Source: Gracilaria gracilis
Taxonomy: Eukaryota; Rhodophyta; Florideophyceae; Gracilariales; Gracilariaceae
DNA: 64,000 nucleotides
Assembly: GCA_030374805.1 (NCBI GenBank)
Contig: JARGSG010000011.1
Span: 1 to 64,000, forward strand
Direction of reading: 5' to 3'
Positions within the stretch are counted from its first letter, which is position 1; every line of letters starts with the position of its first letter. The translations under genes and the position numbers were made by a program. A model generated the notes under the pieces. That model worked only from the letters and a program-made list of their open reading frames with translations, made no database searches and was not told where the DNA came from. This document shows positions 1 through 10,708 of this stretch, in pieces.

Positions 1-502
1 AGTGGTAGAGGTACGTGCTTCTTGGAGGCATGCCTCAAAGGACGACGAACAATCGGCACGGACGAACCATCTTCCATTTCAACACGCCTCTGGCGGGGCC
101 TAATGGCATCGACAAAGCGGTCGCAAAAGTCACAACCCAAAAGGACTGGGGCGGCCAGGGACCGACAAACGACAAAGTCGAGCTTCACCACGCATGAGCC
201 CAGGCGGATTACCAACTCGATGTATCCTACCGTTGACAACGGGTTGTTATTCGCGTCAGCGAGGTCAGGAATGTCGCCACGGCGAATGTGTGACCGCAAG
301 GCGGGTGGCAATGCTGTCTCAACAATGAAGTTCGGACCTGCGCCTGTATCTAATACAGTGAGATAACGCACCATAAACTGGGGTGAAAGGCCAAGGTTGG
401 CATAGACCTTGTAGTTGCGTTTGGCCATCACCATAACTCTATCCGGGAACCGGTTATTTCTTACCCGTATCCACGGTCGACGAAGAACACCAAGGTGTTC
501 TG
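1..502 (-). pseudogene. retroviral-type aspartic protease domain of element A (partial)
   Basis: Reading leftward on the minus strand from about 502, an open frame reaches the window edge. It contains the catalytic motif LDTGAGPNFI (DTGA at 339-350) and, further on, the flap-side signature VLLGCDF (about 140-160), with typical spacing for a retropepsin of an LTR element. It would release the structural and enzymatic proteins from the polyprotein. It is in a different frame from gag (626-2815), and a third short frame lies between them (454-693). Frameshifting, a damaged joint or separate translation are all possible. Partial at the window edge, so intactness cannot be judged. Confidence 0.7.
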
Positions 503-625
503 AGTTCACGTCTTCGACGGCCTGTTTCCTCGAGAGGATTCGGACCTGGGAGCGAGGCGGGGACGCCTCGGGCGCCTTCAGCCTCAACTCTGAGGGCGCC
601 TCTCCAAAAGAGGAGACTCCCACAA

Positions 626-2815
626 TTAGTTTTTCTGAGCAGATTCCGCCTGAGGCGTGTGCTCAGTGTTCTGAACCATTGATGCCTGGACACCAGTGGC
701 AGAAGCGTCCGCAGTAGCGGTTGAATTTCCCTCGAGAGGGGTACGGGGGTGAGAGGTCACCATGTTCTGGGCAACCGGAGCCGCAATTGTGCGTGGAATA
801 TCCATCTTCGCGCGGATGTACGATGCCATCGGAACGGAAGCCTTCTCATCAGGTGAGAGGGATTCGTAGTTGGCAATGACTTGTACCCACTCACGCATGG
901 TTAAAACGCACTGCGGAGAAGTATGCCCTCGCGTATAGCAGAGGTGACAGATAAATCCAACAATGGCATTGACGTTCCGAGTATTCGAGAATCGCACCGC
1001 TGGGCGGGAAGCTTGCCAGCCAGGCCGTGAAGCCCGGGTTCCACCGTTCTCATATGACAGTCGAGGCGGTCGAACTCGGTTCGAATCTGCATACAGCAGT
1101 GTACCGTCCGGAGCCGTTTGAAACGAGGCATCCGTGGTTGAGGGAAGCTCCGTTGTCGGGATTGAAAGCACGTCGCTACGGGCAAAGTGCACCTGATCAT
1201 ACTCCTTGTTGGAGTGTGCCTCAGCCAGCATTGATGCCGAGGGGGTTCCCGATTCTAACATCAACGCTTTAGCGGACTTCAACCGGGTACCCGGGACTCG
1301 TGCTCGTAGTGCATCGCCTTCGGCGCGTGCATACTGCACCAGTTCCAAGTACGTAGTCTTACGGTTTTCTTCACGGCGACGGGCCACTAGGGTCCGTATA
1401 GTCGGGTCTAGTCCATCAATGAACATGGTACAACGCTCTTGAGCGGAATAAACATTGCCACATCGGTGGAAGGCCTTATTCAGGCGCACCGAGTAATCGG
1501 TTTCCGTTTCGCCGGGGCGTTGTTTGGTGTCTCTCAGAGCGAGGATACCCGACTGAATGGCGGTGCCAGTGGCATAGGACCTCAGTAGATACTGAACTGC
1601 TTCAGGCCAGCAAGTAACCGCTCCTTCAGAGGCGCGAGATGAACCTCTTACAGAGTTGTACTGATCTTCCGCAAGTCCGCGTAGAAAATAGGGCAGCGCG
1701 ACAAACGCCTGTCCTTCATTCATCCCAAGGATGTCGGTTTCCGCTACAAAGCGTGATAAAAAATCCAACACCAAGATGGGATCATCGCCTGTAAACAGTT
1801 GATTACGGAGCGACAGCTGCATCCGTTTGATACAGTCTTTGACCTTTCCCGTCCCACGGGGAGTTCTATCCAATGAGGAGTCCTCCAAACGGTAATACCG
1901 GTATGACAACAGCTTCTTGTAGAGCAGATTGGTAGGCTTCAACTCTTTTAATCCAGAGTGCTTCCTTCCCTTCGAGCGGGCGCGTATCACACCTTGGGTG
2001 GCTGATGACCGCTTTGAGCGTGACGAACGCTCACGAGGGGCTTCTTCTACCGACGAGTCGGACGAATCAGACCCGGTTGACCGGCGAGAAGAAAGAGAAG
2101 ATGCTGACGAATCAGAGTCGTAGTTCTTCCGCTCTTTGCGTGCTTTGGATCCACTGACCTTCTTGTCACGGTGGGAAACAGCAACCGGCTCAGCCGTGCG
2201 ATTGGCTCCAACCAAGACTGTTTGCTCCACCGTTTCTAGACGGGCGCGGAGGCGAGTAAACTTCTCAGCCACGTCCTCTACAAAATGAGCGGGTCCTCCG
2301 AAAGCTTCCAAGAGGGAGTTGACATCACCACGCAATACGCGGAGATCCTCAGAAAAGTCCTGCAAAGCAGTGTCATCCACTTTCTTTCGAAGTAGCGACA
2401 ACTCCTTAGCAAGGGTAGCATGGGCAGCCCGCGTAGAGAGGAGCTGCTCTTCCACAGTTAAGTGGAGGGTGTCATTGACAGTAGCCCTCAGAGGCGCCTC
2501 CGGAGTGGGAGCTACGGAAGGGACCGTACCTCCTACGATAGGAGCGGGACCAGCAACGGCAGGAGCCGGTCCATCATCTCGATGAGGGTTGATCAACGAC
2601 GTGGGCGGAAGTCGAGTGGTCGTCGGCACAGCTTCAGTAGCCGGCATCCCTTCGGTCCGGGACCGTGAACGGGTCGGGATCCGTGACGGAAGTGGCGGAT
2701 CCGATCTCCCAGTCTGACTGCGTGTCTTCGGACGATCTGACAGCGTCATGACCAGAACAACCGTACAACGGGATAATCGACAGCCAATTGGCTGGGACTT
2801 CCAGTGAACTTCCAA
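626..2815 (-). CDS. Gag-like capsid/nucleocapsid protein of element A
   Basis: Uninterrupted 729-residue frame. The N-terminal third is Pro/Ser/Arg-rich and then coiled-coil-like (around VEEQLLSTRAAHATLAKEL). A Ser/Asp/Arg-rich stretch follows, then a helical capsid-like region (around FLSRFVAETDILGMNEGQAF and SVRLNKAFHRCGNVYSAQER). Near the C-terminus is a CCHC zinc knuckle, CHLCYTRGHTSPQC (about 908-949), which in Gag proteins binds the element's RNA. It is longer than most Gag proteins. It starts about 95 bp inside the 5' LTR, as expected for gag. Being undamaged over 730 codons, it belongs to one of the younger elements here. Expected to assemble cytoplasmic particles. Confidence 0.78.
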   Translation of the reverse strand: MEVHWKSQPIGCRLSRCTVVLVMTLSDRPKTRSQTGRSDPPLPSRIPTRSRSRTEGMPATEAVPTTTRLPPTSLINPHRDDGPAPAVAGPAPIVGGTVPSVAPTPEAPLRATVNDTLHLTVEEQLLSTRAAHATLAKELSLLRKKVDDTALQDFSEDLRVLRGDVNSLLEAFGGPAHFVEDVAEKFTRLRARLETVEQTVLVGANRTAEPVAVSHRDKKVSGSKARKERKNYDSDSSASSLSSRRSTGSDSSDSSVEEAPRERSSRSKRSSATQGVIRARSKGRKHSGLKELKPTNLLYKKLLSYRYYRLEDSSLDRTPRGTGKVKDCIKRMQLSLRNQLFTGDDPILVLDFLSRFVAETDILGMNEGQAFVALPYFLRGLAEDQYNSVRGSSRASEGAVTCWPEAVQYLLRSYATGTAIQSGILALRDTKQRPGETETDYSVRLNKAFHRCGNVYSAQERCTMFIDGLDPTIRTLVARRREENRKTTYLELVQYARAEGDALRARVPGTRLKSAKALMLESGTPSASMLAEAHSNKEYDQVHFARSDVLSIPTTELPSTTDASFQTAPDGTLLYADSNRVRPPRLSYENGGTRASRPGWQASRPAVRFSNTRNVNAIVGFICHLCYTRGHTSPQCVLTMREWVQVIANYESLSPDEKASVPMASYIRAKMDIPRTIAAPVAQNMVTSHPRTPLEGNSTATADASATGVQASMVQNTEHTPQAESAQKN

Positions 2816-2910
2816 ATGGAGACAAGGGCAAAAGGACTAACCTCGCAACGAGTGAATTCACGAGTGAATCTTCCAACAAGGACTAATCGTTTCTAGGTCG
2901 GGAGACCACT

Positions 2911-3762
2911 TGTGGAGCAACGCCTTTGGCGGGAAAAGCGCAAGCTCACGAAGACGTTCGGAATCTTCCCCTCGACAGGGCAGCACAGCGAACGGAGCAC
3001 CCCGGGAATGACACAGCTAAGCAGGGTGTAAATCCGAGGTCAAACCACCACGACAAGCGTCGGAGCGTGAGGCTGGTTAGTAGTCGGTAGAGATCCACGT
3101 GTTCACACGGTCACGAGATGAGTCCTCGAAAGAGAGTAGCACGGCAACGACAAGGTGTCGGAAACGGGCCACTGCGAACAGGGCAAAAAGGCAAACCCAA
3201 AAAAAGGGGAGAAAGCAAACCACCAGAGTGGGGGAAAAGGAGAGAGTAAAGCAAACCCAATACAGGGGCGAGTATACGACAATAGGTCGGAACGAGACAC
3301 ACAAATAGTGGTTATACTCTGAGCGCCACGAGGGTGGGTAACTATATGTGAACGACGCGGTCGTCACTCCACTTGGAGGTGAACAGTCCGCGAAGGCGTG
3401 ATAGTTAGAGCCAGAACCCCTTGCTTAGCAAGGGGCAATTTACTTGGGGGAGCGATGCTCAACCCTCTAAGTACTGAGCTCGGCGCACCACTGACAGTGG
3501 GTGCGCCGGGCGAAATAATCTATAAAATATCTGAGTAAATACAGCAATGCTGGGTGCACTGCCTCCAGCATATCCGTGCTACACGTGTGCTAGTCCCACC
3601 CGCTAAGCGGCGCCTCGAGCCGTGCAACCCACGTGTACATGTGTGGAAATTACCTCAGCGAGGCGACACGCTAATAGCACTGTAGCTCATATATATCTAC
3701 TAACGCATGATGCGGAAATTAACTAAGTACCTCAAATCGCCTCCAAGGAGTGTTGTCTTTCA
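2911..3762 (-). repeat. 5' LTR of element A (family A LTR, 852 bp)
   Basis: On the minus strand it begins TGAAAGACAACACTCC and ends GCTCCACA, i.e. TG...CA. Two further copies in the opposite orientation lie at 4263-5116 and 59110-59958, which fixes both ends. It carries AT-rich promoter-like sequence (TATATATCTAC near 3693-3703) and a C/T-rich second half. Directly downstream on its strand is the possible primer-binding site and then gag. Small ORFs inside all three copies are chance products of the repeat. Confidence 0.85.
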
Positions 3763-6355
3763 GATTCCGGATCAAACGCCGGACTTTCTAACCCAAGACC
3801 TTCCAATCCAGAAGCTTCCGCAAGGACTCCAATCAATCGTAACACGGACTCGTCTAGTTCTCCGATGCCTACGCATAACTTTTCGATTCATAGTCATTTA
3901 CTCTCCCTCCGGATACTACACCCAATCCCCTGCTTCGTTCACCCTTTTTTCCCCCGGGATCATCAATTCTCCAACTCTCCCAGTATGGGCCATCAAATAT
4001 TCACCCAAACCCCTTTGGAGAACATTTTATCATACACAATGAACCGCAGCGTAGTCTATGGGAAGCTATTCGATCCTATCAACTGGATCTTCCCAAGCTC
4101 ACCGGAAATCAAATTGTTCGAGAACGTCGCAATGATTTCTCACCATAGCAGTTATTTCAGCATGAATTAACTCAAAATCTGAGTATATTCAGCTCTTTGG
4201 CTAGGCTGATTAATCGACTTGGTGGAAACCTGTCCAGTCATTCCAACCGTACACTCCCTCGTTGAAGGACAACACTTCTTGGAGGCGATTTGAGGTACTT
4301 AGTTAATTTCCGCATCATGCGTTAGTAGATATATATGAGCTACACCACTATTAGCGCGTCACCTCGCTGAGGTAATTTCCACACATGTACACGTGGATTG
4401 CACGGCTCGAGGCGCCGCTTAGCGGGTGTGAATAGCACACGTGTAGCACGGATTTGCCGGAAGCAGTGCACCCAGCATTGCTGTATTTACTTAGATATTT
4501 TATAGATTATTTTGCCCGGCGCACCCACTGTCAGTGGTGCGCCGAGCTCAGTACTTAGAGGGTTGAGCAGCGCTCCCCCAAGTAAACTGCCCCTTGCCAA
4601 GCAAGGGCTTCCTGGCTCTAACTATCACGCCTTCGCGGATTGTTCACCTCCAAGTGGAGTGACAGCCGTGTTGTTCACGTATAGTTACCCACCCTTGTGG
4701 CGCTCAGAGTATAACCACTATTTGTGTGTCTCGTTCCGACCTATTGTCGTATACTCGCCCTTGTATTGGGTTTGCTTTACTCTCTCTCTCTTTTCCCCAC
4801 TCTGGTGGTTCGCCTTCTCCCCTTTTGGGGTTTGCCTTGTTGCCCTGTTCGCTGTGGCCCGTTTCCGACACCTTGTTGTTGCCGTGCTACTCTCTTTCGA
4901 GGACTCATCTCGTGACCGTGTGAACACGTGGATCTCTACCGACTACTGATCAGCCTCAACGCTCCGACGCTTGTCGTGGTGCTTTGACCACGGATTTACA
5001 CCCGGCTTAGCTGTGTCATTCCCGGAGTGCTCCGTTCGCTGTGCTGCCCTGTCGAGGGGAAGATTCCGAACGTCTTCGTGAGCTTGCGCTTTTCCCGCCA
5101 AAGGCGTTCCTCCACACTCGTCTTGCTCATACAATTTATATCAACCATGAAGATATTAATACAGCTATGAAATTACTCGACGACTCACAAGCCATTCTTT
5201 CACCACAGGCAGAACCACCTGTCGAGAATCCTATTCCTTTCCGCCTTATTGACCCCCCCTCCACTGGTACAATCCCTCCCACCACCAATTCTTTTCTTGA
5301 AGAATCTGCGCATGTCAACACCATAAATATTCTAACTCATCCTCAAAACTCTCAGGACCACCATCCTAATAGAAACGAGTCAAAACCTAGTAATTAAAAA
5401 CTAGCACACAGTGCGGTAATGCGCTTCGAAGAAAAGTCCCCTAAATTTTCTGGAGCAATCCGTGAATCTTAGGAAGAATTCTTTAGGGAGTAAAAATTAG
5501 CCCTGGCTGACTACGATGTTCCCTCGGAAAGGCAAATTTCTTTTATGCACCATATCCTTCGTGACAAGGCTAAGAAATTTTTTCTTGCGAAAGATATTCG
5601 ATCGTGTTGATTCACTCGATATGGCAAACGACCTCATGGAAAACCAATACAATTCTACTGCACGAAAGAAACAAATTGAAAACCAGTTGAACGCCATCCG
5701 TTTCGAAAGCTACGAGAAAAACGAAGGCAGCAGTACCTAGGCTTTGGAAACCCTTGAAGTTGAAATTTCTAAACTTGCACGGCAAGGTCCTGCTCATTTT
5801 GAGTCTGAAGCCGGTCGTATTGAATTTCTCCGTAAGGCCGCTGTCGGAAACACTTGAGCGACTCTCCCCATTGCACGTTTGGATACTGAACAACTCAATT
5901 TCCAAGAGTTCTACACCCAATTGGAATGTGCCATCCAACGTGAGAATGAAGAGAAGATAGCTCGGAGGGAAACCAACCCATTTGGTTCCTCATCCAAGTC
6001 CAAACTGTTCAACATATATTACAATTCTGGCCCTCCCGCTCGCTACGGTCGATACAAGCATAGTCGAAAGAACTATCGAAACAACTATCGCTTCCGCAAG
6101 AATTTAATTTGCTTTGGATGTGGTGAAGAAGGTCAAGTAATCAGAAATTTTAAGAACTCCCAGGATCTTGCCACAGTCGCCTCCCGTAAGGTAGAACACC
6201 TTCAACGTTCTGGTAAATTCAACTCACAGAACAAAGCCCTCAAACACGTACTGTACGAGCTTTGCACCCAAACCCAGGTTATAGTGAGGATTAATCAGAT
6301 TTTGAAGACCCGAACACATTCTTCGAAACAAAGGATGAGCCCGATGATGCCTTAG
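3763..6355 (+). pseudogene. copia 1 gag, split by a solo LTR
   Basis: The frame reading SIFSSLARLINRLGG (about 4180-4220) runs to 4262, is interrupted by the 854-bp LTR plus its duplicated CTCGT, and resumes in phase at 5122 (LAHTIYINHEDINTAMKLLD). It then continues with stops and one frame change near 5590 to a Lys/Asn-rich C-terminus. A zinc knuckle at about 6108-6155 reads CFGCGEEGQVIRNF. The usual pattern is C-x2-C-x4-H-x4-C, so the His is replaced by Gln and the last Cys by Phe and it cannot bind zinc normally. In-frame stops include TAG after GSST (5738-5740) and TGA after VGNT (5855-5857). Role in an intact copy: particle coat and RNA packaging. Confidence 0.75.
4263..5116 (+). repeat. 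solo LTR of family A with target duplication CTCGT
   Basis: Begins TGAAGGACAACACTTC and ends CGTTCCTCCACA, matching the reverse complement of 2911-3762 along its whole length with scattered differences. The five bases before it (4258-4262, CTCGT) are repeated exactly after it (5117-5121), the mark of an independent integration. No internal element sequence remains, so the internal region was lost by LTR-LTR recombination. It lies inside the copia 1 gag frame, which continues on both sides. With the opposite-facing LTR at 2911-3762 it forms a large inverted repeat around 500 bp of copia sequence. Confidence 0.9.
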
Positions 6356-6603
6356 AGGCTAATTACGAAAGAGATTCTGACTCCGACGAAATCATTGACG
6401 AACAGCCCGATCCTTTCAAGACTTGCTACACGCAATTTGACATCGACAACTCCACCTCACTTCTGGACTTTGGCCAAACTCGCAGAGACGCACCGAGACG
6501 CAAACTCCACAGTGTTCCAAAAGGTACAGCACATAAATTTCGAAGATATTTGAGACGCAAATCTACGTGCTTTTTGGTATCAAAGGACGAGTTGGAATTC
6601 TCT

Positions 6604-8403
6604 TGTAATGAGTAATTTAATGGTGGATGTCTCGATATTGGCGCACAATGCTCTGTCATTGGTCATAAGGAAGCTAAAGAATATTGCACCAAGTACGGCA
6701 TCGATATGAAGAAACGCAAGAGCAACATTCTGTTCTGTTTGGGAGACAGCATTTTCAACAGTATTGCACAAATCCCCATCCGAATCTTCTCACCGCAAGG
6801 ACGCCTCATAACGCTAATGGTCGACGTTATTGATTGTGATATTCCATTTCTACTTGGCATAGACTTCTTTGATCGAGAAAAGATCTACGTCAACAATGTC
6901 GACAATCTGTTGGTGTGCAAGAATGGCTGGTAAATGCCTTTGACACGTAAATTAGGACACATCTATCTCGAGATGAATGAACACCAAACCTTTTTCAGCA
7001 AAAATGAATTACGTCGTTTCCATCTTCACTTCTATCATCCATCAGTGGAAAATCTCTTCAATCTCCTCGAACGAGCTAAACCAAAAGAAGAGAACAAAGA
7101 GACAAGAGAATTGCTCACTTTCATTAGCAAAGCTTGTCAGACGTGTCAACATTTCACTCCAAAACCACAGCGATTTCGCGTTCCATTCCCACATGGTGCA
7201 ATCTTCAACCAGGATCTAGCTATAGACTTATTTACAATTAATAAGAAGGCCGTGTTACATGTAGTTGATATTCAGACACACTTCGGTGCCGCTCGATTCT
7301 TCGAAGGACAATCACTGGATGATATCTGGGATACTTTTCTAAACTGTTGGGCTCAGATTTACACTGGATACCCGGAATTGATCTGTTGTGATCAAGGATG
7401 TGTTTTCACTTCGCCGAAGTGGAAAGACAAACTGGATGAATTTGGAATTGACTTTTGCCTTTCTGGAGTGGAAAGCCATAACTCAATCGGTGCCGGTGAA
7501 CGATATCATGCACCCCTACTTCGTACATCTAACAAGATTAAATACGATGCAGATATTGAAAATGATAATCTCATTCTCGCTACAGCTGTCAAAGCTATGA
7601 ACGATACCATGAACCCTGAAGGCCTCGTCCCATCCGTTCTCGTATTTGGAGTTCTACCCCGTTTCCCAGGCATTCGCGTTCAACTGCTAGACCAGGAAGA
7701 GCGCATGAAAGCCGTGTTAACCGCTCGTTCAGAAATGGAAATCATTTCAAATGAACTACGTTTGAAAACTGCCCTGGACTCACGTCTAGCAGAAGCAGTT
7801 CACCATGACTACACTCCCGGTGATATGGTACTCATCTTTCGAGAAAACGTTACCCCAAACTGGACAGGACCATTCAAAGTCACCCGTATTGAAGGCAAGC
7901 AGATTTTTGTTCAGAAAGAGAATGGCAAAGTACAACATAGCGTTCATCAAGCTAAGCCACACGTAAACGAAAACTATAATGACCCATTAGAGAAGACCAA
8001 ATCAGTACCGAATAACATGAAGCATTTACGCAATTACTGCTTCTCTCAATCCAACACATTTATAACCGAAGTTCTGAAACCCAACGACCCCCGTAAAGAC
8101 TCTCCTGGATTCTTGAAAGCCAAGAAAAAGGAAACTGAAGGATTAGTGAAACGAGGAACTTGGAAAGAAGTTAGTAAATCTGAAGTACGAACCGACGCCA
8201 ATATCATTGTATCCCGATTCGTTTATTCAATTAAGAATCCTGGTAACCCTGATGAACTATTCAAAGCTCGACTTGTAGCACAAGGTTTTTCTGATAAGGA
8301 TCAGAAATATTTAGTACATAATGCCACCACAGTAAGGCATAGTGGGGGTTCGCATTATCTTGTCCATCGCAGCGATTTTTGGTTGGACAGTATGGAGCCA
8401 TGA
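6604..8403 (+). pseudogene. copia 1 protease, integrase and start of reverse transcriptase
   Basis: A protease-like stretch reads LDIGAQCSVIG (about 6632-6664), where the usual DTG is DIG, followed by FLLGIDFF. From 6934 a 489-codon frame holds the pre-integrase zinc motif (FYHPS, then CQTC), then the integrase core with its three acidic residues in AIDLF, CCDQG and GAGERYH. A C-terminal integrase fold ends near PGDMVLIFRENVTPNWTGPF. The frame then enters the RVT_2 reverse transcriptase (FKARLVAQGF) and goes out of phase at about 8340-8346, at a run of five G, where the rest continues in the next frame. The integrase core looks complete. Confidence 0.8.
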
Positions 8404-9583
8404 CGTCACTCAGGCGTACATACAAAGCAGTCAGAACCTAGCAAGAGAAGTGTACTTGAAACCTCCTAAGGAAATGAATTTAACCGAAGGAACTATGCTT
8501 CAATTAAGTAAACCTCTCTACGGTTTACCAGACGCTAGTGATTACTGGAATGTAACCATCATGGATCATATCCGAAACGATCTTCAAATGAACTTAATGA
8601 AAGGCGACATTTCCGCGTTTTACAAACGCATGCACGATGCCTTAATTGGTCTAATTGGATCCAACGTCGACGATTCAATCATCACTGGGGACAAATAATT
8701 TCTTCACATTAGTGAGAAAACATTGGAACGTTTTAAATCCAGGGAAAGGGAAACGGATAGCTTCAAGTTCGCTGGAACGCAAGTGGAAACTGGAAAAGGA
8801 AGTTATGAAATTCATCAGAAGGACTTTTCGAACAGGCTACTCCCTTTCAATAACTCAGGAAGCTATACCGGGTTTCGTTCCAAGAGATCACAATTAGCTT
8901 GGCTCGTTTATTCTTACCCACACATTTCTTTTTAAATGCACAAATGTGCACAAATTACTGCAAAAAAGTGTACCATAAAAGAGGGGAAAAGAATGAACAA
9001 AATGAGTAAGCAGATCAAGAACGCTGACCCGCTTTGCATGAAGTTCGTAAACTTGGATTTATAATGACTACACATTAGAATATATAGTGACTCTTCGTTT
9101 GTAAATAATGATGATTTCAAATCCCAGCTTGGATATATCATTTTACTCGCTGACAAGTACAACAATTGTAACATCGTTAATTTCAAGAGTTACAAGAGTT
9201 GCCGTGTTGTGTAATCCGTACTAAGAAGTGAGTTGTATGCGTTTGCAGACGCATTTGACATTGGATTTACTTCGGAGAACGACTTAGAACGCATTCTTGG
9301 AAGGAATATTCCGATCAAGTTGTTCACGGACTCAATGAGTCTTTTTAACGTCATAACAAAGTCATCTGAGACTGCTGAAAAGCGTTTGCTCATTGATATA
9401 AGCTCTGTTAGAGAATCTGATGACCGCCACAAAATTTCGGACGTTGGTTTTCTTCGCTCTGAATATAATCCGGCCGATATATTTACTAAGTTAACTAAAA
9501 ATAATGTTTTCGAAAACATTCTACTTTGCAACAAAGTTGAGCATCTGACGGAGCAGTGTGTGGTTAGAGATTGGAATACTTAA
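8342..9583 (+). pseudogene. copia 1 reverse transcriptase (rest) and RNase H
   Basis: Continues the reverse transcriptase after the frameshift: SHDVTQAYIQ carries the first catalytic Asp, and the YVDD box reads NVDD (about 8665-8676), so Tyr is Asn. TAA at 8696-8698 follows, but the frame goes on (FLHISEKTLERF). Further stops lie near 8934, 9063 and 9213, all in one frame. The RNase H part is recognisable by IYSDSSFVNND, LRSELYAFADAFD and LFTDSMSLFN, ending with the copia-typical NPADIFTKL. An intact copy would make cDNA in cytoplasmic particles. The tail (TKNNVFENILL to the end at 9583) is undamaged. Confidence 0.75.
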
Positions 9584-9900
9584 TGATATATGGTTTACAA
9601 TATAGTTTGGTTTAGAAAAAAGAGCGAATGTAGCCATATCAGGTGACAGCCCAACTGAGTTGGTGGCACCTTTCGAGAGACTACCTCAACGGGAAAATAC
9701 GAACGTAGAAAGACTTTCCTTGTCCTTCCCGGAATAGTCGTAGAGTAGTATAAAAGGTAAAGAAAAAGAGGCAATTCTCTTTTGACGAGGACACACACTC
9801 AGTCATCAACAACAAGTTCTATTTTATTCAACCTTTCAACTGCGCACTTTCCGCCACACATACGTATCCAATTTTCACCGGCTCATTCTACACTTTAAAC
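9584..9900 (+). repeat. putative 3' LTR of copia 1
   Basis: The stretch after the RNase H stop contains a purine-rich tract (about 9615-9630) and then a sequence beginning TGACAGCCCAACTGAG near 9641. It carries a TATA-like box (GTATAAAAGG, about 9748) and ends around CCGCCACA (about 9860). This is what a copia 3' LTR should look like, but the matching 5' LTR is outside the window, so the ends cannot be fixed by comparison. Confidence 0.35.
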
Positions 9901-10708
9901 AGCGTAACAAGCCTAACCAAGCCCACAAAAAAATGCAGGCGTAACGCGTTAGATACTGATGCAATAAGCAACGAAATTTCTTTAAGACCATGAAGCTTTA
10001 TAAAGATCTTAGCCATTGTACAATAAAAGCTTGTGTATGTTAAAATAGACTTAACATGCGAATGTCATTGGATTTGGACGAGAACACTTGGTATTAAGCG
10101 TGCCAGGTGTTCACTATTCTTATGTATAGGTCACTAGAAATAAGCAAACTGAACGTCATTGGCCGTCACTAGATTTTAGGGCAACGGAACCAATGACGAA
10201 GAGTTTAGAGGTCTTGCTATCTAGAGATATCAAGAGTTACCACATTTGCTTTGCACCCCGCCTCATACTTTGCCCTCCTGGCAGTGTCTGTGTTTTCATA
10301 GGCCTCCTTGGGCATTGAACAAATTTTGAGGTCAACTTCATGGCAGTATAAGATCCTCCGAAGGCCATGAGACCTGCCAAAACACAAGAGTCGCCAGAAT
10401 CCTGTATTTCACCATTGCGCTTTGCTCTGCTTTCCAGGTCTCACTACTACGACAAAATGAATCAACGCTAAACGACGCCTCACACTACTCCGGTGGTAAA
10501 GTAGTTAACACTCCAGAAAACGCGGCGGAGTGTCACATTGAAGCCGCAGGAGATACTTGAGAGGAGGCAAGCGATGAGGAGGAATTTGTTATCAGAGCGC
10601 TTGGGCCAGCGGAGAAAAAAGAGTTGTACGAAATTGTACACTACTGTAGTATATTGCAGCAACGTAGTGGGCTGCATTTGATGAAACCACAGCTTATCAG
10701 GCGAGCTT
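9901..10708. other. no gene recognised
   Basis: AT-rich spacer between the copia 1 end and the first recognisable PiggyBac residues. Its last part (about 10470-10708) reads in the PiggyBac frame with several stops and may be the degenerate N-terminal region of that transposase. Nothing else was identified. Confidence 0.4.

Larger units (their letters stand above)
1..3762 (-). mobile_element. LTR retrotransposon A, 5' portion (runs off left edge)
   Basis: On the minus strand the order is 5' LTR (3762 to 2911), about 95 bp of leader, a gag frame (2815 to 626), then an aspartic protease domain continuing off the left edge. Reverse transcriptase and integrase would lie outside the window, so the superfamily is not proven. 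The protease style (LDTGA, then VLLGCDF) and a long gag with one zinc knuckle suit a Ty3-like element. The leader just after the LTR contains TGGTCTCCCGACC, a possible primer-binding site because it starts with TGG. The bases after the LTR at 3763 continue a copia gag frame, so this element is inserted inside copia element 1. Confidence 0.8.
3763..9900 (+). mobile_element. Ty1/copia retrotransposon 1, decayed, 5' end displaced
   Basis: Copia order is clear on the plus strand: gag (3763-6355), protease (about 6619-6930), integrase (6934-8000), reverse transcriptase (8040-8935), RNase H (9080-9583). The gag N-terminal region is cut off at 3762 by element A, so the true 5' LTR should lie left of the window. 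A solo LTR (4263-5116) interrupts gag again. A likely 3' LTR follows the RNase H stop. Many stops and at least two frameshifts show that this copy is dead and older than the elements inserted into it. Confidence 0.8.
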
